Source: Stichopus chloronotus
Lineage: Eukaryota > Echinodermata > Holothuroidea > Aspidochirotida > Stichopodidae
Length of the DNA: 64,000 nucleotides
Reading direction: 5' to 3'
Assembly: GCA_021234535.1 (NCBI GenBank)
Contig: CM037836.1
Location: forward strand, 17,715,111 to 17,779,110
Shown here: piece after piece, positions 27,501-39,500 of the stretch
Layout: every line of letters begins with the position of its first letter
Position numbering within the stretch: the stretch's first letter is position 1
Translations under genes and position numbers: made by a program
Notes under the pieces: model-generated
What the model was told of the DNA's origin: nothing
Seen by the model: the letters and a program-made list of their open reading frames with translations, nothing else
Databases searched by the model: none

Positions 27501-30500
27501 TCTCACTTATACGTCATTGCAAAAGCATTTCTTTTTGGAAATTTGGCAAGTTGTCATTTTCTGTGAAAAGGACTAATGTATGGTAGCTTTTACAGCTTTG
27601 TACAACTGTAAGAAGTATAGCCAGTCCTTTGGTGTACTTCTGAAACCACAGGAATAACAGCACATACTGCTTTAAAGCTGACAATGGACAAAGGTACAGC
27701 CCTCAGAAGATGTGATGCCAGATGGCAGCGGTTGTACTTCTTATGGTTGCAATGGGAGACATGTAAAACAGTTTGATAGGATTTTATGTACATTTGCTGT
27801 ATGTTATAGAACCTGCACACTTGGTGTGACTGACTGACAACAGGCAAGGAGGGAACAGCAATGATGCTTTGTGGGAGTTAAAATGACTGTTGCAAACAAT
27901 TGAATAAAAGTTTCTGTGGACATTACTGCCAATTCAAATGTCATCATCTAAAAAGTAGCAACGAAAATTTTCCCAGCCAGATGCTCCCAGAGGTTCCTCG
28001 ACACTTTTCTACCACGTGATAAGCAATAAATTATTGACGTACAGACTATGTCAGTTAACAAACTCTTTTCTTCAAAACAGTGGTTTGGGGAAAAATTGCA
28101 GCTAGGTGGTTCTGACATTTTCATCCTCAGTGAATGACATATTTTCTAAAAGGTCTAACTGATAAACTTTAAACTGCAGATTGAGTTCAACCTATTTTGC
28201 AAAGCAATAAGTTGTGAAATTACAATGGCAGAGGAGCAGCAGTCACAGTTCACACCTGGCTTAAATTACAGATACTAATTCAGTCGCTTCTTTATCCACA
28301 TTTCTGTTTGAAGAAGTTGAGATCAACTTAAAAAGTTTATGAGAAATGGCACAGTTCAACCAAATGATCTGAAATCTAAACTCTATAACTTTAACTGTTT
28401 GTATCTCTGTCCCTGCAATGATGGACAGAGCCTTACAGAGGACAACCTGTAGAATACCAAAACCACCTATGAGCTCCACAAAAGGGCAAAATGCAAGTGA
28501 ATAACACACTACCTGTGCAGTGCACTGATTGACAGCAGAAAACCTGTACAATAGCACACTATGAATGAACCTCAGAAAAGGACAGTGAGCAAGGGTGGAT
28601 GGTATACTACTTGTACACTACACTTGTTGACAGGGGAAAAGTTATAGAATGGCACACTACTATACATACTAAAAGAGAGTGAAGGAGCATGAGTGACATG
28701 CTACTTGTGCACTATACCAACTGACAGAAGACCTATAGGACAAAAACAAACTACTTGTGAGAACTAAAACAGATAACAACAGTGAAAAAGAATAAATGAG
28801 ATCATTCCTTTAAAGGTATTACACTGAATGAAAAAAAAAAAATAATAGTAACCAAAGCTGATCATTTGACCTGTTTCAATGATTTGTCCCCATTTTCTAT
28901 GAGCTTTCATGTAATACAAATTCGGACTGACTTTTGTGTTCCATGTTCAGTGCTAACGTCAATGACGGTGAAAGCTTACCGTAGATATTGCTTGAAAACA
29001 TTTGCAGACTACTCTTTCAGCTATCAAAATAAAGTGAAAAATAAAACAAACATTCCAAACAAACAACTTGAGATGTGAGGATTGATGAACGAACTACCAA
29101 TGACAACATTCATGGCAATCAATCTGACACCGATATTACTGTCGGATGATCTTAAATCACCTCTCGGTGGATGAACCGTTCTTTAAATATTCGTTTCAGG
29201 TGTGTAAACATCGATCAAGCATCATACGCACCAAACAATGAAGTAACCCACTACTGTGCGTACTTTTTACTCTAAAAAATTACCCAGAACGAAATTCTGA
29301 CATTAAACGTTTGCCACAGTCCTCACTTTGCAGGAGATACTGTGCTGTAACAATTTATTAGTCACAGAGGAATCACAGATTATGAGCAACCAAGCTTTTA
29401 GCAACTTCTTTTGACAAAGTGAATCTGTGTTCCAAGAGGAGACAAGTGACAAGCACGTCTTCAGGGCTGTAGAGCTTGTAGTGACTGTGCGGAGAAGTTT
29501 AAAACACTGTATCAGAATTTACAGTCAATCACATTTGAATGTAAATGATAGGTCCTAATTAAGATGTTACGACTGTATTAATCATGTCAGAATAAGGGGA
29601 GACGTAAGAAAATTATTTCAAATTGATGTTACAGCACATCAACCATAGTTCCAATTATCCAGGCTTTCTGAGATGGAGGTATTAGAAACCAGGCTTTACT
29701 GGTATCATACAGTCAGTATGATACAGATACAGTCTGGTCAGTATTAAGGAATTAAATCTCTCTGAAACAGTCTGACATAACAAAAAAAAAAGGAAAGAAT
29801 GAAAATTCTATACTATTTGGATCAAAGTCTGACAAGTAGAAAGTTATATACAGCCAGCCCAATCTACCATATGATAACATATTACATGTAAAAACATGGA
29901 TTCACCTTAAAGGCATAAGTGTGCCTCTAAGGTTGGACATCCAACCTACAGGGGATCAACGACTGGGGAACATCAGCCCCACAGGGTGAAGTACATACAT
30001 GGTCACAAGGAAAGAGGAATGAAGGAAAAGGAAGTAACACTTCCAGAGGACTTTCAAGTTGGGCCTCCTTCAGTCTAAACCATGCTGACAGTACTATATT
30101 GAATGACCACAGTCTGAAACTACATCTTTCAAATAGAAAAAAAATATTTATTGTGTTCCTCTCGCAGGAGAAGTGAGAAGGTTGGATGCATGTATTTCGA
30201 TGTAAAGTGGGATGAAAATCATGAGATAATGTTAAGAAACTCAGCCTTAGATGGTATGACAAAAAAAATCTTGTTAACTGTCTCTTCGTATCCGAAATCT
30301 TGTATGCAACATATACGGCTGGCTCAGCCGCTCATGTGACCAAGGAAGATGTCACTCAATAATGCAACAAACCTGAAAATCACCTCCACGATACTGGGCA
30401 AGATACTATTTTTTCCAAATATTTTCACATGCAGAAATCAGACCATTATAGTCCTCAAAACTACAGCATTCACTTTGCCTATAGACTGTGGTATCTGATC

Positions 30501-33500
30501 CATTTTACTACGTACCTTTCAAGTTCAGCAACAATGTGCCGTCAGAAGTCTGTCTACGAGACCACGACATCATTCCTCACGATCGGACAAAATGAAGATA
30601 GCGCTTCATTAAACAATTCAAACACCGTACAACATTCACGGTAAAAAATTGTCGATACGCCTCTTTTGCTTTACACCTGGTACGAATGTTGTAAATGCCA
30701 AACCCGAGAATCTGTGAAAAATGCAGCTGACAGTTGAATATAAATTGGTGTTTGAAGGATGTTAAATGTAAAACAGGTCAGCTGCTATCTTCAGAGAGCC
30801 GAGAAGGAACCAGCACTGGTGCTGTCAGTGCTGTCTGTCATACTTAGCTGGAACAAACAGAGATAGATGTACACAAAGACAAAAATGTGAGAATCCTCAG
30901 TCAGTAAACCCCTGTAAAGTGTAAAGAGGAAGAAACACTTACTTTTAGCCTTATCTTTCTTGTATTGGTCCATCAATTTAGTTGTGTAACCAGTGCTGAA
31001 ACAAAAAGAAGGTATCATGACTTTTCTTATGATTCCACATAACTCAATTAGCCAAAATTCTGTACGCATATCTAGTTCCTTCAAAAATAAAAAAAACATG
31101 AAATGTTTGTCTTTTAAGGTTTGCTTAAAAATTCATTGGCAGTCTTAGATACATATGAATATGACTTAAAGCATAAATGATAAAGAATTGCTAATGACTT
31201 ATTTCTTTAATAAAGAAAACAAAATTTATGCAAGTACATGTTTCAATGGTTACTGTGGCAATCATCATTTAAAAGTTGCACCATATCTTCACAGATCATT
31301 TCTACTGCTATTTTTGCCACTACATTTGCCACTGCTTCATCTTTCACTGTCAGGTGCATTCTAAAAGCATATTCCCTAACCAAAACAATACCAGTTAACA
31401 CAAGTTTCACCACCATTTCATTTTCAAATCATTCATTGTCTAACAGGCAATCATATGATGAGACTTAAGTCAATGTCATTCTACGTAACTACTCCTTTTT
31501 AAAGGCACCGATGACATCGTCGCTGTCTCACTTTTAAGGAAATCAAAGTCACACATACTGTCACATGATGAGATCTAGTCCATATTGATTCTATTTAACT
31601 ACTCTTAAAGGCAGGCGCTGTCTGACATTCAACTTTTCATGTGGTACCTGGAAACACCAGTGAATGCCAATGGCATTTTCACTTCGAACTTCAAGTAACA
31701 TACGGTCTCTTAGACACCTTAGCATGACGAGACTAGTTATATGTCATTCACTGTCTTTACTATTCTAATTCAAAGGCACTCAGAGTCTGATATAAAATCT
31801 TATGGTACAGTGGAAACATTGGTAAACATTACTACTGTCAATAATATATTTAATCTTCTCGATGTCAAAAGTATCCTCACACACACATCAAAACCTTAGC
31901 ATGCACACTCCGGCCCGTGAGAGCTGTGGTCACGTTGACCCATAGAAGACTGCAAAACACATATGCTGTTCTTCAAATTGACATAGCTATGTCATCTGTA
32001 AGGGGATTTCTTTCGTTCCCATGCCATTTTCAAATTATCTGCTCCCATGCAATTTACAAATTATATGTCTCTACAATTCTAGTTTTCAGCTTCTGTCAGT
32101 CACACAGGAGTCATGTCACCAGACCTGTCCGAATAAAATACAAAGCTTCCCTAATTCTTCTTACGATGATGCAAGAATTTTCTCAAATTGGTTGAAAAAC
32201 CAAAACAATTTTGAGAGAGCCTATCGCTGATTCTGTACTAAAATGAGTCCCGTGATTGACCCCTCGACCAGCCTTGAATCTCTTCATTACACGTACAGTG
32301 CACATTCATTAAAACATTGCGACAGTTCAACCCTTCCGCAGATTTCTTTGCTCTGGTTAAACTCAAAAGCCAAGAGGGAAGTAGAAGAAAAGAGTCACAG
32401 GTTCAATCCCACCAGGGTGAGAAATGGTCAAAATTACTTCTATTAATGGTCCAAGTTTAAGGTGGTCTCCAGTCTAAATTCAACGAAACATAATAGGAAC
32501 CAGTAAAATGAAGTTCCCCTCCATATATTTTGTTGTCAGTATCTAGCATACCTGCATGCTGTAAAAAATAAAGCTAAATTATTTTCCTGTTTCGCATTTC
32601 AGTGTGAGTCATAATCTGCAATACATCATCTTATGGTTAGCAAACATGAACAAGTACTGGTCGGTGCTTAATATACTGTTAAAGAAGACAACATTATTTC
32701 TACCACCATACCCAAATTTTAATGTCCCTTGTTTCTCACCATCATTATCTCATTCTAAAAGCATCCTCAACATCATTTTGATTAAAGCTAGCACTAATCT
32801 ACTTTTAATGTAGTCAATGTTGTAAAATACCTTCATAGAAGACACAAGTTTACATCATCTCTATTGCGATACCTACTTTTTAATGTCCTTTGTGCCTTGT
32901 AATTATTTTCTCATATTTTGATAATACTCACCATTAGTATCTAAGTTATCACTGTCCACGTTTCAATGAGCTATGGTGTCTAACATACCACCTTTACATA
33001 ATATATATCTAACATACTTATAATACCCTTGTCTGAACCATGACTCCAGGACTTATAGCCAGTGTTTTAAAATATTATTACTTCACCTTGAGCAAGGTCA
33101 CCATCATATTTCTGTTGCCCCTCGAACCGTTTACTGCAAATAACAGTGCTATGCTGTGCTGAAGAAAAGCGCCCAATAATCATCGTTTACCCACTACCCA
33201 TGAAGACGTTCCTTGATGTACTGGCGTGAGCTACAGAACATATCAAATTTAAATCTTCAGGCTCCAACATTTAGCCCCTGGCTTCACTTTTCCTTGCAAA
33301 TTATACTTCTTTGCAAGGTCAATGTTTTTATTTTTTTTTTTCAGAGGACATTGATTATTAATATATTATAGACAGGTATTAGGCGTCACTTGATCGACAG
33401 TGATCTGCAGATGTAATTTCCACTAGTCCACTTCTGCTTCCAGATGCGGAACTAATGAGATCACCCCAGCTGGCGCCAAAACAATGTTTACTATTGACTG

Positions 33501-36500
33501 ACGGTGCCCCACACAAATGAAGGCACCTTCTTGACCTCACATGTATCAAGACTTCAGGAGGAGTGACAATTGAAATTATCCTAGTTATGTAAATCTCTCA
33601 CGTTATTTGATATTTGAAACTGAGATTTTCACAAGAGATAAATATTTCTTTCATACTGCTGTTGCTATTTAGAGTGAGGGGCAATGACTGCTAAAAAAAA
33701 CTTTAAAAACATAGGTATTTTGTCACGTCATCCACCCTTAAACCCCAAAATCTACCTTTCTTGTTTCAATCAAATTTGATGTCTTTCCACAAGAAGAGGG
33801 AAGACGAAAAATATTAAAGCAACACGATTTAAAAGTGTTATCAGGTATGCGCATGAACTGAACAAGTACCCATGTCCAATTAAATGCCTATCTTGGAATG
33901 AAATATCTGTTAGACTATTATTTGTCCCCCTTTCTTTGTTAAAGTGCACTATAAAGCCTAGCCATGCGACACCTAATACAAAAAAGCCCTAAATTTTCTT
34001 TAACAGGTATCAACCAGTTTACACTGGAGTTTAATTTGCCGAATCATTGTCTTTCTGTAGTGATATTCCTAATCAGGCATCTCATCAGCTGTGCATGGCA
34101 ACGCTGAGACAACCTGACAGACGCCTCACCTTTCTCTACGATGCCCATAAAAATAATTGCCGTTACCATTCGTAATTGTCGATTTGGTACACTTCCGAGA
34201 CACATTTGTCACCCAAGACCATTTATTGCTGGGTGACACAGCAGATGAAAAAGGAATCACTGGTGAGATTGCAAACTGGAATTTATTAAATTAAAGAGCT
34301 GATTTAAGTCTACAAAAAGTCTGGCAAAAAGGGTGATAACTTCATTGAAAGAGCAAAAACTCTTAAAAAGGCAATAATTATTGCCTCTCTACAACCATTC
34401 TCTGATGATTTACATGTTTTTATCCATGTTGAGGTGACAGCAACCCCCCACAACAGCCCTCCCATCTCACCCTCCCCACCCTCAGCCCTGTGTGGACTTG
34501 ATACAAGCAGTTTAAGGGTAAATTTACTGTCAATGGGCCCTCATGATATAGGCTTAGTAATCAAGGCTTTAAGAAATGTGACCTTTGTTAAAATCATGGT
34601 GGTCCCACAAGGGAAAGCTTGTCATTTGACAAATATGTCAGAGATGGGAGAGTCAGAAGTGAACAAAATGTGATAAAGAAAATGACAAATTAGGATGAAG
34701 GTACCCTCACCATTTCAGAGCATCTTCCAGAAAAAGTTCCTCCACTTCAAATAACTTTCCAGGGACTACAAGAAGAAAGTAAGCAAAAACTGTTGTTTTT
34801 CAAGAGGGTATGAACAATAAAACTATTTTATTGATTAAACATGCAAGTTCTTACAGAGCACTGAAAATAAGCACTTCAGTTAAAAAAAAAAGGGGGGAAA
34901 AAAAGAGGCAGAAGTGCAGAGGCTAGCACCACGTTGTTGAACACCATCGAACATATTTGGTTTATAATTCCAGACTGTGTGTCAAGTAATTAGATTACTT
35001 ACACAAACAAGGGAAAGAACATGAGTAATTTGTTGGTTATGATCAAATTTCCGGTCCATAACAACCTAGCGGAAATTGGAGAAAGCCCCTAAAACAAAAG
35101 AGGTTTCTCTTTATCAAAGAAGTACAATAAGTTGCTTCTGGCACAATCAAAACTTGTATATCACAGATGAGTCTATTAAATAGAGCACCAAAACTGAGTG
35201 GCTGATACCATTAAGTTACTTTTTACCAATTTCATGTTTTATCTTAAACAGTTTTCTTGAATGAAACTGTCATTGGGAATGTTTCACAGCACATGGAGGG
35301 TTCAAGTAAAGTCAGGCTGACAATTTCGTAGCAGTTATGCAAAATGCTCCAGGTAATTCAGTGCTATAAATGGCATTTTCTTTTTGTTGATTGACCTTTT
35401 GAGGCTATTTGCTTATGTCCTTACGAGACCTCTTGCTTTCCTTTGATGAAGCACAACAGTAAAAGGTAGCAATTGCTAAACATAGCTGCTAGAACACAAG
35501 ATTTATCATTGGCATATGACTAAAATGTGTGGCTAGCAACAACAAGTGATTAAAAACAATGGGTCCAAATGAATCCAAAAGGGTTTTAAATGAGCTCTTT
35601 GAACCTGAAATTCACTCACATCATTCGCACATGTCCCTCAATAAAAACAAACACTATGACAAACTTCTCTCATTATCCATGCAAATGGAGGAAGAAAAGT
35701 ACATTAATGTTGGCCTTTTCATTATCTCTATTGACTAAAATTTCAGAAACTACGGAGCAAAACCATTAATGAACACATCTGGGGTTTAGAATTGTTTAAA
35801 GTGTTTAGCTAAAATTTGGGTGGGGGGCGACTGCTGGCAGATATTTAGAACCCCAGAAAACCCCCATATGGCCCAATATTATATTACCAAAGTGAGCAAG
35901 TATGAAAGTTAACCATTGCTCCTGATAGAAAGTTTTCCTTATGTGTTGATATGAAATCAAATACCTGACTAAGACCAATGGCCATCACAACTGAAGGACC
36001 TACACTGCACATATATTGAAACAAGCACCCAAAGGCACTTTGTTTAGTTGTGTGAAGATGCTTTAACTTTAAACCCAGCCTCAGATAAGGAGGTCAGAAA
36101 CTGCAGGACAGTGGTAAAAATCAAGGTCATTAAGCAGCCTTCCTATCCTATATCAAAGTTTGTTGATAACATAGAGTCATTTTTTTTGAGGGGGGGTGAA
36201 GGGGCAATGGTCAATCAAGGTCAACCAGGCCCTGATGATGTGGATGGAAATTCCCATTTACTAAAAGTACAGTACAGTAGTTTTGTGTGTGTACCTTCTA
36301 TGCAGAAGCAGTGACACAACTGTGCATACACTAAGTCTGTATTAAGCACAACCGGTGCTGCTCTTACTTTCATGTGTTTGCACTAAAATGTCAATAACTT
36401 GACTTCGGAGCATGATGGGAGGGTACTATAATTGTATTTTGGTTTGTCTTAACAAGATCTATCCTTACATCACAGAAAGGTCATAAAGGTCAAATGAGAG

Positions 36501-39500
36501 CAAGTGGGGTCAATTGAGGTCATCATATGCACTTCACATAGATTAACAAAATTTTCCATGACACCATCCACTTAAAATGTTTTGTTGGAGAGATATCAAT
36601 AAAACATCACTTTCTGACATTTTGACCCTTTCATATTAATGAGATTTATGTCACTGTATTTTCTCCATCTACCAATCTATCTTATCCTGAAATTATGTCA
36701 CTGTTTAAACAATGGACACCAAGTTTCAGCAACTCAAGAAATTCAGTTTTTGCCTCTGGTGATCCCAAATGATTTTTCACGTTCACCAATACAATAGCGC
36801 ACATATACTCAATATCATACATTCATGTGAACACCAACTTTGAAGAACATTCACTACTTGTTATTGAGTTATGGCCTAACATACCTCGCATTCTTGTCCA
36901 TCACAGACACACACATACAAGCATACGCATGCCACAGAAACTGCATAGATTCCTTTGCTACCACAAGGAACCAAATGCATTCAAAGCATGGACAAGAGAA
37001 AGTACTTTTAATTATTACGATTGTGTATCAAAATAGGGACAGACATATTGACATACAGACAGACAGAAAGATGCAACACAACTGCATACAGCTTATCCAG
37101 ATTTGCTAATATGAACTTAGCAATTCTAGTTCACTTGGCCTGATGACATGGCAATGTCTTTTTCTATTGGTGATCCACACCAGTAGTATCTTTCAAATTT
37201 TAACCTATTGGAGATGAATTTTCTCAGCACATTCTGAGAGCAAGTGTTAATAAACCATTCATCACCTACAGTTGTGTAAATAGAAAATCCTTGACAGAGA
37301 AATTTGTCATTAAATTAGTCACCTTCACCTGATGGAGTTGAATTTTCAACACAAAAAAATACACTATTAGGTTTTTGGTGCCCTACTACAGACTTTAAAT
37401 TTCATCATACTATATTCCAAGACAATGAAATTGTAAACCCCAGAATAAGATAATATTTTACCTATTTCGGTACAGAAAACTTATCCAGTTTCAATCATAA
37501 ATAAGCAAAAACTTCACCCAGAGGGAAAAATATCAAATTGATAATTCAGAGCCAAGACTGAGAGACAACAAACAGACATAATCACTGACCAGTTCCTTAA
37601 GGCAGTCCAAAAACTCTGTTTCCATCAGTTTGTGTAAACCACAAATCAACTGGCTTTCATCAGTCCTATCGATGAGCCCGCCTCTGGTCAGCATATACAT
37701 ACAAATGAATACTTACAAGTGAATTGATTTCATAAATTCAAATCTTGCAAGTTATTAAGCGACAGAATAAAGATGGTCTGGAGCCTCACAGGCCTTTAAG
37801 CCCGAAGAAAAATCGATCGAGCCACGACTACACAAAGAGTGAAATGGGACACAGCTGTTGAACTGAACATATATGCCCGAACAGGTTGAGGGGGAAAAGG
37901 GGTGCAAAAGAAGAGCACCAGCATGATGGTGGGAAGTAGAGAACCAGAAAAGAAGGTAATCTAGGGAGAGGTCATTTATCCCTGCACATGAGTGCCTCTG
38001 GCAAAAATTTGAGCATATCATGTTAATGTTTTTCTCAGTCCAGTTTATTTCTGTAGGTCAACTCAAATATGTCGACTCACTCCTGCACTCTTCACTTTCT
38101 CATATTTTTCTTGACATTTTCAAAGGGAGGAACCGAAAAGCTTTGGTTTCACTTTGAATGAGAGGTCATTTGCAGTTGATTCTGCCATTTCATGACCATG
38201 TGCCCTCTATTACCACGCACGATTGAAAGTGCTTCCTTTACTCTCTACTTAGCAGCCAGCACACTTTAAAATCTCAGAGGTGGCTTCCCACAGTGTATGT
38301 GGACCATAACACCACACTTACCATTGACCAATGGCGCACCACCGAAGTAACGTACGAAGAGCTCCGTGTCCAGCGCAGCTGACATCAGGATGAGATGCAA
38401 GTGTTGATGTTTGGGTAAGAGTTCTCTGAGCTGCGTCAGCAAGAAGTCACTGTACTGATCCCTCTCGTGAATCTCGTCCTAAATGTTTACGAAATTTTAT
38501 AAAAAAAAACAAAATGCTCAGCAGGGAAAGGATGTTTAGCAAACAATGAACTTCTAGAATCCTTGATTTACGGTTATATTAATTGGCAGGTCTGATTATA
38601 CAACTTGTGCCAGAGAAGAATATTTTGGTTGTTTCTGCTTTATTTCTTGAACTTCCATAAGATGGTTCTACCGCTGTATAAGTATACAATCCTTAATGGT
38701 TTTTGTCATGCACCTTGGGCAAGATTCTGACAGAATTTTGGGCAACGTGTAAACAAATGTCTCACTTGATTAAAAATAGACAAAGCAGAGCATAAAGCAA
38801 AATATTCCCTGGATAAGCACAGTGTAAGACCTCTGTGGGTATGCTGATGTCAAAACAAGTATTAAACTTTGTCAAATAACATGCAGTGAGACTGCTCCAA
38901 CCCCACACACCCCCCCCCCCCCATGAGTGATAAATATGAACATTTGGTTGCATGTTGTGTTTCCAAGTTCAAAGCCCTTGCATTCTAACATGAATCTTTC
39001 AAAGAAAATGGAAGAGGAAGAAGAGTATATATACAAATGACGCTGGATCTGATTACTGTAGATGTTTGGCAACATCTATGAACTGTTCTAAGAAGAAGGA
39101 TACCAACAATATAAACGCTACAGGATACGAACAAACAATGCTTGGTCCTGCAGTGATTCCTCAAAGTGCTGCTGTACAGCTTTTGATTTTATTGAGCTAC
39201 AGTACTACAAAAGCCATCAACCACAAAGTATGCTCTCCTTTGATATGTATATGTTTCGTAAGCTGCTCATTGACTCTTTTAGCCAGTTTTGTGATATATC
39301 TTCAACTGCTGTGCCCAAAAATATGAAATGAAAATGATGCAGTAATATGACACCAACCTTTATAGACTGAGGTGTCCTAGTTTCATGAACAGAGATCTCA
39401 TTCAAGTGCGTCTATTTATGAGGAGTCAATTGTGTTTCATGTTATTTCAGACCAATATAAAGCCAAATTGCAATCTCGACTGGGCATTTGAACATCTTAA

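Larger units (their letters stand above)
11648..30942 (-). other. YTHDC2 intron between exons F and G (19.3 kb)
   Basis: This is the largest intron. It contains satellite array 1, a MITE copy, three DR1-type repeat copies (18195, 24765, 26085) and the 97 bp tandem repeat, plus possible LINE 3' tail sequence around 25290-25440. The stretches 11700-16900, 22000-24700 and 28800-30900 show no recognised element. A 149-codon plus frame at 13544-13993 has no domain. Exons F and G join in phase, so no YTHDC2 exon is required here. Confidence 0.8.

Noticed and set aside
32380..32425. GGTTCAATCCC, resembling a tRNA T-arm
   Set aside because: No acceptor, D or anticodon stems can be drawn around it.
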